A DNA stretch of 64,000 bases from Dipylidium caninum (taxonomy: Eukaryota > Platyhelminthes > Cestoda > Cyclophyllidea > Dipylidiidae), in assembly GCA_017562135.1 (NCBI GenBank), contig QEYB01001046.1:3472001-3536000 (forward strand), given 5' to 3'. A program made the translations under genes and the position numbers. Below, piece by piece: positions 27,943 to 41,905 of this stretch (within the stretch, counting starts at the first letter, position 1; the number at the start of each line of letters is the position of its first letter). The notes beneath the pieces are model-generated. The model ran no database searches. It was not told the DNA's origin and saw only the letters and a list, made by a program, of their open reading frames with translations.

Positions 27943-30900
27943 ACTATGGGTATGAGTCAGCAAAGGATCACGTCCGGGAGTTGTATTCTTCCGGCCTCGC
28001 AGCTCAACCTGTTCAGTGGAGTCGTCGTCCTGATCAGCCGTCTGAAAGCGTTCACATTGACCCAAATTTCCTACCCTTACACGCGCCGTTTGATATAAAG
28101 GACGGCTTAAACAACAAACGAACAACTCATCCTGCTATCTACCTCTTCTTTTGTCCCAATGCGAGTACCTCGTCATTGAGTCGTGACGGTGTTGAAAAAT
28201 GCTTTGTTTAGGCTAACTTTATCCTATTTGTTATCTAACGTAATAATTTTGATGTGTCAATATTACTCCGGTTGTGGCAGTCGCTTTACATATCATTTTT
28301 ATCTCTAACGGTTACTAGTTTGTGCTAGTTTGTAATCGCATTTGTTGTTCTATGTAGGATCCACAGTATTATGAGGATTTTGGAAAGAAAGCTTTCGGTC
28401 AATGGTTTAGCTTTTTGGCCTCAAATGAACTAACGGAATGGCTTATTGTTATTATCACGGATAAATCAAAGAAAATATCTTCTCGGAATTCTGTCGCCAC
28501 TAAACTAAGGCGCGATTTCTCAATTGATTTGACTGATCGGTAAGAGTATTTTCCCCATCAAATGCTCTAATCGAAAGCAGATTTACTATAAGTTAATTTT
28601 GTTTACCTTTCATTATAAGATGACGCCGTTTAAATTGTTTTATTGTAACTAGGGGTAACACGACGTAAATTTCCCATTAGCTACTCTCTCGCCTCTCTGT
28701 TGTCGACTGCACGCAACAATTCATATTGGAATTCGCTTAATTTGGAACATATGAGGGAGAAGTATAGGTGAACTTTGGGCTTTGCGAGATAACCAAGTAG
28801 CACTTCTTTTAGCGTCCATGACCTCCCCAGTGACAATACAGCCTATTCGGGTACTTTACAATCACTAAATAGCAAACTACGAAATGCGATCATTCGCGTA
28901 TTTGACAACACTCTTGATGCGATGGATATGCGAGCGGCGCAGCTGGCGGCCAATCAACAGGATAGAGACTGGGATTTTATGGATTATTTTTTCTGTCTGG
29001 TACAGCTTTCTTTTTACTTAACATTAATATTTTCTTTCGTATCAGTGTGCGTCGATTTCCCATTCTCAGATTCACTTTCTTTATCTGTTATCAAAACGCC
29101 TTATTCTCCTCGCAAAATTTCATTTACCATTTTATCACGTTTATAGATTAGGGAATTATAGCCAGCATTTGTGTTTTGGTCAATCTTGGGAAGGAATGTT
29201 TGTTAAAATTCTATCGTTTTTATGCGTCGATATACTGCTTTTCTACTTTTGTATTCCATCGAACTTTTTTTCCGATCTGTAATATAAGGGGTTTTTAGTG
29301 GTTTAGATGATGGGCACCACTGATTAGTAGTAAGTCGGAGGCCTCGGGGAATTTTGGAAATAATTGAAAGCCTATTGGCGCTCACAACAATGTATTGTCG
29401 TGGCAGGCCTATCCTGGATCTGGCTCACTTGCAGTACCCCCAGTAATGTGATGGCCTTCCGTCTACCATGTGGTTTGACCATTTTAAATGTTTTTCAAAT
29501 CCATTCAGTTCAGGTTATTGACTCCTGATAAACATGTTCACTGTTTGCTATTTTATCAGCATTTGTTACTGAGGCATCTTAACCAGTATGTTGTAAGAAA
29601 ATTTGATGACTATCTAAACAAGATGAGCTTAAACACGAGTGTGCCAAGTAAAAATTTTGATTCTATCATGAAAACATGTCGCTGTTTATGGATTAGAGTT
29701 CTTGTGATTGGGAAGGTATTGTCTCATCCACTTTAGGAGGAAATTGCTTCCCTCTACAGCTGCATGAGCCTCTACGAGGAAGCTCTGATGTGCATAGAAA
29801 GGGCGGAGAATTGCCTGACCGAAGCGTTAGCCAACGCGGCTGAGAATGGTGTGATACTTTGTTCCTTTTTGCGTTGTCTATATTTATTGTTTTCCTCACC
29901 CACTTTATATTCCTACTGTTTATTATGATTAGTTAAAATAATCCCTCAAATTTATCACTACTTTAACTCATGCCTCTCATACCTTTAAATCTTTTTAATT
30001 AACATTGCTATTTAGATTACACTGTATGTTGTTAATATTTCTTTGCCTTGGTCTTTTAATCATTTGGCATGAAGTCTTTTCTTTTTTAGGGGTCAGTAGG
30101 TGGATGCGAGATCTGCTATCCAACAGCTGTAAAAATTTGATGAACGACGTCACCATCATCTCTACCTACGCTAGCTCGGAAAGCGTGGAACGAGTGCGAC
30201 GGCGTGAAGCCAACCTTTTTGAATTGCGCGCGCACATCCTGACTCGCGAGTGTGCCCTCTTACAGGCCCTCGACCGCATTGCAGAGTTGCCAGCACGCGC
30301 TGTTCGCACTATTCACCTTTGCACCAAGGAGGCTCGAGACCTCAGGGCAAGTTTCTTTTCCTTCCTCTTTTCACATCCTCCGCTATTCCTTATGTGGAGA
30401 TTTTATGTTCGATACTTTTCGGATTGAGCGAAGAGTATTGAGTGAATGGATCGGAGGCCTATAAGTGAATAGAATACTTTGGATTGGGGGCTAGATCAAG
30501 TTTGAGATATTTTAGTAAAACGAAGTATTTTTCTTATGGTTAGCAATGCTATTTAGACTCTTAGGTTGTCTTTTTTAGCCTACTTGACACTTTACTTATT
30601 CAATTTGGCATTTGGGGATCTGTACCGGTTTGAAAATTTACTTCATAGTAGTCGTTGCGTTTTTTCAACTACCCACTCGATGTAAGGGATTGCAAATTGT
30701 TGATTATTTTAGGCTTTTTTCGGTTTCACAATTAATATTATATTGTCATTTACTCACATTTTAGACGTTCAGAGATTTGTCTGAGAAATTAATGTGATAA
30801 TTGGTACTTGATAGGATTATCACATGTCATATTTTTGCCGGGCAGTATAGACGTACAAATGTGCGTGTATTGCGTTTACTTGCTTTGGCAGACTGAATCA

Positions 30901-33900
30901 CTTTTTAATGCTACCTATGACAACATTATTCCTGTTTCTGGAAATGATTCCCGTAGTATTTTCTCACTAGGTGATGGTTCCGTCCTTCCAGTTGCATTTT
31001 TGGATTTTCCTTTTTACTCTTCAAACTCTCGAAATATTTCGCCGTGGAACACATTGTATTCCGAAAAAAGAGGATTTTATATGCCTTCGGCGCAAGTTTT
31101 TGCATGCAAATAACCTACTTAAAAAACCACTCGTCTCTGTTCCTGTAGCGGCCTCTCCAAATAGCATATTGAGCACAGATGACGAATCAAATTGTACTTC
31201 AAACGCATCTGAGCTAAGTTCGTCAACTCTTTGTTCTGCGCGTTTCAAAGCTATGGAGTCCTTAGATCTTCTAGAGGACGTCTCTTCTCAAACCGGGGGT
31301 GCTTTCAACATTCTCGCTCGGGCAGTTTTGGCATCTGTCATAGCCGACGCTCACGCTAGATCGGGGCGAGTAAACTCTCAGACCCAGAAACTCGTCGGCA
31401 CCGGTCAGTGGACCGTCGATCTTTGGAGACGTGCTTGTATCGCCTTAGCTCATCTCGGTCGTTATGCTGAGCTTTGGCCAGATCCCGCACATCGTTCTCG
31501 GGATGCACGCACAGTATCTCCGCAGAATGTAACGTTCTCCTTGATTATGAAATCATTCAACGGTTTTAACACTGGCAAAGCCGGCACTGTGGATACGGCA
31601 TGCTCTAACTTTGGAGGGTCTTTCGGGGCCCAGATATCAATCGCTTTTGTCTCGCCTGAGTCCTATGAGGATATTTATCGCAAATTTGCTGGCGCTTGTA
31701 TTTTCTTCCAAAGTTGTTTAGGAGCAAAACGCGCTTCTATCTTCATGTCTATAGAATTGGCTGACTTCTACCGGTTAGTTCACCCATTTCCTGACTCCTA
31801 TATTAGTCTTTTGATTTTTTCCGCAAACAATGTCTTACAATTAGTAGCCTTTAATCCAGTAATCTTAATAAAAACTATACGGTCTAGAATAAACAGTATA
31901 TATTCCTTCCTTATGGTCTGGTGCCTTGCCGAATATTATGCACATGCTCCAGTTTATTAGATCAACTATATTGTTTTCGTATTTGCCCTCCGTTACGTAG
32001 TCAACAGTACATTCATTGACGGCTTTTAACGTTGAACTGAAACACAAATACCTCTCAGGAACGTTGTGATGGTTTGCAGATGCGCACATTTTTTAGCATA
32101 TTATCTGTTACTTCGACACCAAAAAAATCGAGGAACAGAACTATTTGGTGTAAACTTACAGCTTTATAGACTCTTAATTTCACCCTTTTCCACTTTTGTT
32201 TTGTTATATTTTTTTTTACCCCCCCGAACTCCTGAGTCGATACCTTCTAAAGGTGCTGACAAAGTTAGCTATCCTGTTCCTTGTGCTGATTATCAGCCAA
32301 TTGTTTGGTGCTTTTAAAAGGGTGATTAATTCCAATAACTTTTTTATAATATGAGATATGTTGAATTTTAGAGACGCTGGTGACTTTTTAAGAGCAGAGT
32401 CTCTGTATCACCGTGCTACGAAGATTTTTTTGAGGGACTCGTGGACTGAACTCGCAACCTACTCTCTTCTTCAGCAAGCCTTTTGTCAGCAAGTTCAATG
32501 GAGGACGGAACATTTTGACACAGTGGAAGCGTCCGTTTTTAGACGGTTAGCTTGTTTGCTCTGAATTTCCTTGCTCGTTTCGAACCAAGTTTCTATCCTG
32601 TGCACTCATTACTGTTTCACCGTTGACACATTCTCACAGAGCAATTTAGATCGGATTTTGTCATCTTTTTAATATAAGATGGTCGTGATAGGCCATGGAA
32701 ATTGCATTGGACCCATGCAAAGCATTTTAGAAGGGCTTGAGATCGTTAAAGTCTTATCATTTGCTGTTATGCAAATAAACATTGTTTTAGAATGAGCTAA
32801 TTTTTTTTGCATTAACCTGCGTTTTATGGAATAGAAATAGTCGCAGACTATTGTAATGGTAACCAGAAAGGGCTCTTCGCGAACACCTATTCTCTTATCA
32901 ACTTTGTTACTCTCAGAAATAGAGAACCTATATTCCCTGCATTTGTCTGGACACCAGTGGCCTCACGCATCCGTTCCGAAAAGCATATGAAGAGGGTTTT
33001 ACTTGTGCCAGCCTACGCTTTACGGTCAACCAAGGACCAACCCGTATTTTAATTTGTATAAATTATTCTGATGAACAGTGAAACATATGCGATTAAGAAA
33101 CTACTGTCGTGTTGTTATAAATTAATTATTTTTGAATAAAGCTTTTTGAACAGATAACAAACAAGTAATGAGCGTGCAGTGTTTCCTGCTAAATGTAGGT
33201 ATGTACAGACCGGCCTGATACTATCCATGACGCCGGCATCCAGCTTGCACCACTGTTACGAGCTGTTAAAAAGGCGAGGCTCCTACTTCGATAATCTCTT
33301 CGGTGAGGGTGCTACAGCGGTAGGGTTGTCAACGGAGGAGACAGAAATTGCGATTCTTCCGCCGTGGTGGCCTGAGGATTGGTGGAGACACGCGTTAGAA
33401 ACAGTGGCAGAGCACTACGTGCGCGTCTCCTCAGTTTCGTCGCCTGCTGAAACGCTATCACTGTTTCGGCCGCCGATGCCCCTCGAGGTTCGCTCCTTGT
33501 GGCCTCTTTTTCGCCTTCTATCCGTCGACCTTGAGGAGGCCAATCCTCATACCCATCGTCAGGTCATCCGCCTTCATCTCCGTCTCATCGGAGTCAGGCC
33601 TATGCTTCTAAGGTTTGTACGAATATTTCTCCCATCTTCAAGATTATTCTCAAATTCACTGAGGTTAACCGAATTGCTGCTCAAGCAATATTTTCGTTCG
33701 AGTCTTTATCCGAACATTATGCTCCTTCTGCGTGAGAAATAATTTTTTAGGAGACTGCAACATCCTGGGTCCTTAACCTTTGAAATAAATTTTATGGCTA
33801 TAATGAATTCTCATCACTCGGAAGGTTGCTTATTTGTACATTTCTATTCAATACAACCTAAATACACTAATTTGTTCTGTGACATAGTCGCAAATTCTGT

Positions 33901-36900
33901 AGGCAAAAAAAAAATAAATGTTGCCACCTCAATCTTCTCGTCAATTAGGCTTCGATGTACATGTTGTCGTTTTAAATTTTTCGTCACAAAATTCCAGGTT
34001 TGCTCGGAGTCCAAGGCCATTATTTGCTTATTTTCAACTACGAAGACGTAGTTATTCTCAGCAATTAAATATATATTGGCGATTAACTCGAGGTGGTAAA
34101 AATTTCGTACTCGGGGAATATGTTCAACCTAAATTTTACTCAAAGGCAAAATAGTTGTCTATTCTCGGAATATGCCATTTAAATCACGTAAAGATTTTTT
34201 TAATTTCTACCAATTCAACAAAGTCAAACATTTTCGCTAATAATAAAGAATCTCGGTTCACGCGCGATCTACCACGCCGGAGGACTGGAATGGGCCCCCG
34301 CTCTCGCGCGAATTTGAAGGGAAGAATGGAATTGGTTCAATGAAATTATTCAACGTTGACTTGTCCTCCGAAAATGCCCGCGTTGGCCTTATTGCTTCCA
34401 ATTTCGATAGCGCCCCATCTGCCTCGCCAGAACTCGGTGGTGACGGAGGTGTTGCACATAATGGTATCAGTGGCCGTGTTTCCTTGCCGCCCTCCACCAC
34501 TGCCCCTGCTGTTACCTCATCGTTCTTGAATTCCACTACTCCCAAAGAGTCCGTCATGCAGCGACTGTTCCGTCGAGCCAGCGCCAAGTTCGTATTGTAG
34601 TGCCTAAATCACCCTTCATGATGTGATTAACGTTCCTTTAAAATAATCCAGATAGGTGGATTTTCATTTGTGATATCATTCTTGAGGTTTAGCTTCTTTA
34701 GTTTAAATGAAGGTTTATATTTGAATTTCTACTTTTCCATTGAAAATGAAAACTGAATGATAAGTACTTGAAGCAGCCAATATTACCTTCCTGTCATTAC
34801 GTCCGAACTCGATTTTAGAGGAAGATCCAGCCGAGGGTTGTTTAAACGATCGGCCTTCAACACGTATAGCACGAGTGATCAGTTGGCTGATGTTAGACCA
34901 GTGAAGCGGCCGACGTCAATAGACTTCTTTAATTACAGGGACCGATTAAACACACTAGACAAGGCGTATCCTTTACCTTTCGATTCCCCCATTGATGGTC
35001 TCCCACTTTCCTCAGGCAAGTTAACCCGATTTCGTCAACAGGACCAACATCGCCTTCATATCCTCTTCTAAATCCATCACTTTAATTTCGGCAAAAGCAA
35101 CCTCGTATATTGTGCTAATATATGACAATACAACATGGGGCAGCTAGGTCGTATTAACTTGAAATTTTTCCATTTTTCACAAGGTGCTGTTTTCTCCCCT
35201 ACCAAGTGCACTCGGCACCACAAGAAGGGATTCAGTTTGTCCGATCTGTCAAGCTTTATGCAGTCATCCAAAGTTCCTATAATTGAGGATCCTTCGAGCA
35301 CCTCGAATACTCTCGTAATTGATAATAACGATGTCGTCTTCTATCCACGGTGCCACACCACTAATTTGTTTCTTTGTCGACTGCCTGACTCCACCCAAGA
35401 ACCGATTGAGAGCGAAGGTGATGCGCTGACTTTTTACCCGGGCGATAATTTTATTATCATGGAGACGAATGTAAGTAATTTAACTCCTAATGCATTTCGC
35501 TACCGTTTGATTGCGAGTAGAACTATCTTGTTAGATATTGTTTTAGCATTACGGCTTCCACTTGCCAGGCAAGGTTTCAATCGCTCTCTACCACGATATC
35601 CAGAGCGCTAAAAACAATAATCCCTGCTTCATATTCTCAAGTCCAGTAGCTTCCGAACACTGTGGATCCACATGGTCTAATGCGAAGCTTTTAGATCGTC
35701 TCCTGCCTAGAGTCGAACAAGTGGAGGCTATTCGACTGTCCGAGATGCCTGGACCAACTGACAATGGTATGTTTTCATTTTGCTTATTTATCGGTGCAGC
35801 AGTACCAAATACCTGTGTATTTATTGGATTATTGCTACAATATGCGGCTATAATCATTGCCTTATGCTGCTTTCACTTGTTTATGTGTCCAGGTATTTTT
35901 TAACAGGCATCTACACGACAATGGGACCTCGTTTCCGACAGATACATCACAACACTTCTTAGTTGCCGTTACACTATATCGGGCACCAAATATTCCTATA
36001 CGTTTAAATAAAATACCTGGTTAAGTATTGTTTCTTAACAGATTCCATGCCGTTACTAACCATTTTACTCCATATTCATTGGTACATTTTCGGGTCGTTC
36101 TCAAAGAATTATTCAGTCTTAAGAGTATACTATTGTATACTCAACTGACATGTTTTCCACTAAGCGTATTGTGGGAAGGGAGTAGAAGAGAACTTCACAG
36201 CACTGAAGTTTTTGGTGCTGCTGCAGTTTCAGCAACAGTGATAAGTAATATGAGTCAACCAGTGTTTCTGACACTGCGAGTCGGCACCTTGACGATCGGA
36301 GGGCAGGAAGGCGCCAACGGCATTGGCAAAGAAAATGGCCTCCTCTTGCGCCGTAAACTGGATTTCGTGGCCTCTCAAGATGTGGGGTTGAATCAGCGCT
36401 ATACAGTTGAGTTCGTCGAGGAGGGGGAAGAACCTAAAGAGATATTAAAGGACAGTGATCTCGGCGACCTCATGATTGCTCCAGGAGAGGAGCCCTCCAC
36501 ATACCCTCATGTCTTCGTCCCAGAGACCCGCCTTTGTCTTCGGCGCAGCTTTCTTCTCCGTCCACAGCCGAATGAAAAGGTTTGCGTCGTTTTTTCTTCT
36601 CCGTTGCATTAGGATCATCAGTTACATATTCATGAAAGATTTTTTGTATTTCGTTTTTACTGATCTTACCAAGCGTTTGTATAATAGTGTCCCTTAACAG
36701 TTCTTCTTAGCATGAGAACTCCACCTTGGTACGATGGGGGTCCGAGTACCAAGCCTTCTGCGTTAGGATAAGAAATTTAATGGTATAATTTAGTTAGGCA
36801 ACATGGAATGTTGTTTTCAGTGCCTTCTGCTGACAGCTACCGATTTGCAATTTCTATGTGAATTTTAAACAACCTTATTATATTTATGACACTATCTTTT

Positions 36901-39900
36901 TTAATATTAATACGTGAAATTTAGGGCACCTAGACCTTTGTGAATGTTTTTATCGCTGGTTGCTTTAGAATGGAACGAATTAAACGTTTTGTGCAACATT
37001 ATTTGCAATTCCTTTTCTTTGTATTATCACTATGTTCGCTTACACCTCCGAAGAATCATTTTGAAACTCTTTGAGACGTCCTACACAACATTCCACGCCT
37101 CCTTTCAGCAGATTTCGACTATGTTATGGGTCTCTTGGTTTATTTTGTATCACTACTAATAGACACAAAGATGGATTGTTGAGCGAAAGTTGATGACAAT
37201 ACTAGTCTTCTCCTATTCGCATATTGCTCTTTCAATCAACATTGTTTCAATGTTGAGCTAAAGTAAATGACGAGTATTCGCATTTTCACGTAAGTAAGGA
37301 GTCAGCTTCTCTTACCATTTGCGGTTGTTAAATAACGTAATCATCTCTCTGCGTTACTACAGCATAATTTGTTATTATTTTGCCTAAATATTACCTCTAC
37401 TAAATTCAAATTTTTCTTGTTAACGTCTGCTCATTTCTCGTCCCATTTCATCTAGGGGTTTTCTAATGTACTTTCTTTATTTACAGATTTCAATCATCCT
37501 TCCTACAGGCCGTCCCTATTCAATAAATTTAGTGCCCATTCGGCCCCTTATTTTCAAGGCCAGGGTGTTCCCCTTTCATAAAAAACAGTAAGCAATTATT
37601 TCGAGTAAAAATGTGGAGACAAAACGTTTTATTTTGTCATTAGTTTTTTTTTCGTAGATTCTATATGCTTCCACTGAATGCCTCATAGCATTTTAAGACT
37701 TGATTTTATGAATTAAGGCTTCTCATCTTCAAATTGATATAGGTGTTGGTTGAAATTACTAGGGTGGTATCATTGCCTTGGATAGATGTTGTCCGAGGGT
37801 CACGCTTATTCCTGCATCACAATGATTAGCGCGGGAAACCAATTTAAGTGAGCATTTCTAGAAGTCAGCCTCTTGCATTTCCAACCATAAATCCGATAAA
37901 TTCGGGGCTTATTGGTTCTTTATATTTGCAAAAGCTGACTCTATTTTATATGCAAACTACTTGGTGCAATCCCTTAGTTTCCTATAGGTATATCAATCCT
38001 TTTTTACCTCTGTCGTTTCGCCTCTGTAGTCTCCAGGAAATTCATCTCCATACTCGACAATTGTACTTCATTGAAATCATTATGATAGGACGAATTATTT
38101 GCTGTATCAACGCCATGGGTCACCATTTTCATCTACCCAATGCATCGCGAGCTTGTCCCTCATGCCTCATTTCTGTGAGGAGTGGACTCTTTATGATACT
38201 TTAAGGAGTAATTTTGCAAACATTATAAGAGGCAATACTCACGTGAATGACACAAATAAAGGTCGTTTAAAGTTCTGCCATTGATGTTCGCTGTCCATAC
38301 TTGCACGAAGAAATATGGACCAAGTACGCAGGCTCCTATTTGCTGAAATTGACCTACTGTTCCGAGACTGAAAAAAATATAACCAATACTCCCAAATTTC
38401 TCTAATACAGTTGAGTATACTTAATTTTTTAATACCCAGTTCTCTGATTGTACGCCAGGCAGCACAAGTTATAGGCATACCATTTTTCCCAAAAATTTTG
38501 CGATACCTTAAACGATTTACTTCCGATTTGTACAATCGACATCCAAATTTCTTCCGTTCCCATTAACTGTAATCTCCATTTGTATGTTAAGAGTACAAAC
38601 CGCACTTCTGCTTTCCCTTTTTTATTCGCGAAACACATGAACCAAGTAATTGCATACATACCTGATAATCCACGAATCCCGTACTTTTCTCCACCAATAG
38701 CTGTGATGCATGGCCCTGAACTCTTGCGAAGTTTAATTTATCCCGAGACCCGATAATTTCATCTTGTCATAGTTTGATGAAAAGGCACCGAAATTGCTTC
38801 AACTTGGTCGCATTTTGCCATCATTTCCCTTTCTTCTTGAGAGTAGACGAGGAGCACTGAATAGAATTGTTCCCAAAAGTTATTTAACATCGCGATAGGT
38901 TTTTTTTACAACAACATTATGTCCTGTAAGAAGTTCTTTCTTCGCCCTGCCAGTTTCTTGGTTCAAATTCGAGTGGGCGTGTTGGATACTACTTGGCCCG
39001 TGCTGGGTTCCGCAGAAGCGACGGAGAACTCGCCTCATCTTAATCCATTCCAATGTCGGGAACGCGTCGCTTTCAGGCTGTCCCGACCTGAGCTGGTGCT
39101 TAAGCCCTTCAATAGCTCCCCGCCGCAACGAGCACTGCAACCACAACCGTCCGCTGTGGGACCTCTGTCACAGCGGGCTCCCCTCGTGCCTGGTCTTCAG
39201 CGCTCCTTCAGCGTAGTCGAGTTTGCATCCCCCTCTCCTTCCGCCATTGTCGCTGCTTCTGGCATAAACCTTCCCAACCCACGAGAAATCGGTACTTCGG
39301 TGTTTTTTCCGTCGAAAGAGGACGTCTCCTCTATCTCTAATTTGACCCTCAATGAAGACTCCATTTCTACTCGAATTTCTTCTTCCGACTCCCCAAATTC
39401 CATCCAACTTGTTGAATTCCCAGATTTTGAAGAGGTAGGCTATTTAAAGTGTTGCGCATTCCATTTTCGCCGCTAGTCCATCGAGAAATACCGTGCATTT
39501 ACGCATGTGTAACTTTTAAGTTAATATTTATTCCCTGTTTACAGGATTTGCCGCGATCTCCGTTGTTTGAGTGCACGGTTTTGATGCAATAGGTTAGGCG
39601 TAGTTATATAAATTCATCTCAGCCACTTGAATGAATTTCCATGTTTGTGATTTTGCAGATGAGTTATTTTTAGTTTGACACCAACATTCATGCATGCATT
39701 GTGATTTATAAATTTTGGTAATCCGTATAAAGGGCCTAATGGTGTCTTCGAGGAACATTTGTCAACCGTTAAGACAAAAGAATTTCTTAGTACTTTACTC
39801 TGATCACTACAAAATTTCGTCGGTGTAAACCATACTCTTTGTCACTCTACATAAAAATATGATGGGTTCGGGAATATTTATTTTATAATCATAAGAAGAA

Positions 39901-41526
39901 GTAATTGATACTATTTCCTTATTGGATTCCATATTTTTTTACTGTCTCATCATTCTACCCTTTAAACATTAAAGTCTGCGTATATTTGATTACTTGGAGA
40001 CCTATTTACTTCTGATAAATCCACCACTCCTAATGGCATTAGCCTTGTCTGTTAAGGTGTCTTTGGTGTATACTGAGTACTTAATCTCGTAACTGTAGTA
40101 CCTTCGATATCATGTGTGGTGTAGTAATTTCATGGGCTTCTCTTCAACGGCCCCAAGTCATTAATTTCATTTCCTTTCGCGTTGAAAAATAATCGGTCTT
40201 ATTTTCGAAAAAAGTGTTTTAACACCGCAACCTCAAACGTTTTCATTGCAAATACCTCTGGCACTTCAGATATCATTCAGATTTCATCGCTTTTGTCTCA
40301 CTATGTTGTTATTTTTATGAGAACTCAACGTGTTTATAACGCCTGGTAGTCGCTTTCGAGGCTTCTAGACCTGACCCGGCCCTGTTACTTTTCTTCAGGT
40401 CGTTTCCTACGGTCGTCCCCTGACCATTTCGTGGATTGTTCAGTCGGGCTACTTCGAGTCTGTTTTACGTCCATTGCCGAAATCCGACAAGATTGGGGTT
40501 TCAGCCGAATTCACCTTTCTTGTTAGAACCAAGTTTGATGAAATTCCTCCTCGTTTGCGCTATTCCTGCAACCTCGTGGTAAGAATCGCTTCACCAAATC
40601 TCCAATCATTTTCTCACTGCTTCCTCTAACCTAATATACACAAGCTTTCATATTCGTTATTGTGGTCCTTTTCTATCATTTTGTTCGAGTTCTCAGTAAA
40701 CAGATATGCACTCCCTCTGCAAATTATCATCTGCTGCATTGTAATGCTGCAGCCCAAACTACTCCGCAAACGTGTAATTTATCACGAATATCCTTTTTAT
40801 TGCTATAACATAGCATTCGTAGATTTACCCGGAATTTTCTCTCTAACTAGGTTGTATTTCTTTTTCTCCTTTTTTCAGAAAGCCCGCTAAAAGCGATGCG
40901 TGCCGCACCCCCTCTCCCAGCAGGACTGCTGTTTAAGTCGCTGAAATTTACAACATCCCCATGGGACATCTTCCTTCAACTTCAAACGTGCTCTATTGCC
41001 TATTATTAAAAGTATTTAATGGGAAACAACCGTATCAGTGCACATTCAGCATGACCTTCGTTTCTCATTATTCGCACCAGTATTTCCCCTGTTTAGAATT
41101 GTTCTACCTCCTGCAGCTCATTTCATTCCCTTTGTGGCTTCATTCTTTTTCACTTTTCTTCACTCAAACTTGCCACAGGCTTAGCGCAAAGAATTGGAGT
41201 TCGTGTTAGTTGATTCTTTCGCTTCTAAAATTATACCGATAAGAGATGGGTGGTTTTTTGGCTAAAAACCAATTTTTTCTTAATTTTCAAAAAGTAATCT
41301 GCACCGTGTGGAAGTGATTAATTTAGCATTTTATAGGACCGAGGGAATCCTCGAATTTAACATTGTGCTCAAACAAGGCCATAAATGGAATTACTTGACC
41401 CGCGCCATCGGAAGTGAGGTGGTTGACGGTTATCCTTTTGCCATGCCAAATCAGTTTCCCAACTCGCCTGGTTTGACGAATTCGACTTGGCACCATTTAA
41501 GTATTGCACTATGTCCCCCTCAGTGA
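27943..41526 (+). CDS. TRAPPC10: Trafficking protein particle complex subunit 10 (TRAPPC10/Trs130-like), about 18 exons
   Basis: Scaffold subunit specific to TRAPP II, which activates Rab GTPases at the Golgi. Exons: 27943-28160, 28358-28539, 28813-28999, 29737-29848, 30090-30350, 31149-31773, 32372-32545, 33199-33612, 34249-34587, 34819-35015, 35184-35470, 35547-35766, 36179-36579, 37487-37587, 38954-39434, 39545-39577, 40399-40578, 41344-41526; about 1530 aa in phase (human 1259). Matches to human TRAPPC10: PVQWSRRPDQ..VHIDPNF; ELTEWLIVIITDKSKK; LRRDFSIDLTDR; DWDFMDYFF; YEDIYRKFAGACIFF..ASIFMSIELADFYR; YVQTGLILSM; ISIILPTGRPYSINLVPIRP; HFLVQIRVG. The N-terminal exon is missing (exon 27943 begins two bases into a codon). 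Exon 1 may end at 28160 (GC donor) or 28205. The acceptor of 36179 and the last exon start (41344) are tentative. Ser/Pro-rich insertions fill exons at 31149, 34249-35015 and 38954. It is convergent with GBA2, 379 bp away. Confidence 0.85.
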
Positions 41527-41905
41527 ACGCTTAGGTCAACCAGCTTGTTTGCTCGCGGAGGCACGCGCGACTTACGAGGCGTTAGATTTGTCTATCTTTT
41601 CTTAAAAGTGGCCTATTGTCTGGATTCCTCTTCTGTCACACTTGGCCTTAGTTGCAACCATTTAATATCGGAAAGGGCGGTAGTGCATTTATTGAAAGAC
41701 AAAGAAAAGTTTGTTGTAGTAATCAACAATCATGCTCAAAAAGCAGTAGTAATCGGACATTTTAGTTTCTCGTTTTTTACGAATCATAAGAGAAGGAAAA
41801 TGGAATGGATTTTGGAAAGTGTGGGGTGAAGAATGATTTTCTTAGAGCGGTCAAGTCATTGTGGCGGTTTCGCAAGTATTGTGTGATCTCTTGCCAGCGG
41901 GAAGT
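41527..41905. other. Convergent intergenic region (TRAPPC10 / GBA2 3' ends)
   Basis: 379 bp between the two stop codons. TTTATT at 41688-41693 is a minus-strand AATAAA, about 215 nt past the GBA2 stop, and a plausible polyadenylation signal for it. No comparable plus-strand signal for TRAPPC10 was seen here. No coding sequence. Confidence 0.4.

Noticed and set aside
40879..41092. Acceptor-preceded frame after TRAPPC10 exon 40399-40578
   Set aside because: In the required phase it gives only three codons and a stop (KAR). The longer frame needs a different phase, and the later exon at 41344 better matches the TRAPPC10 C-terminus.
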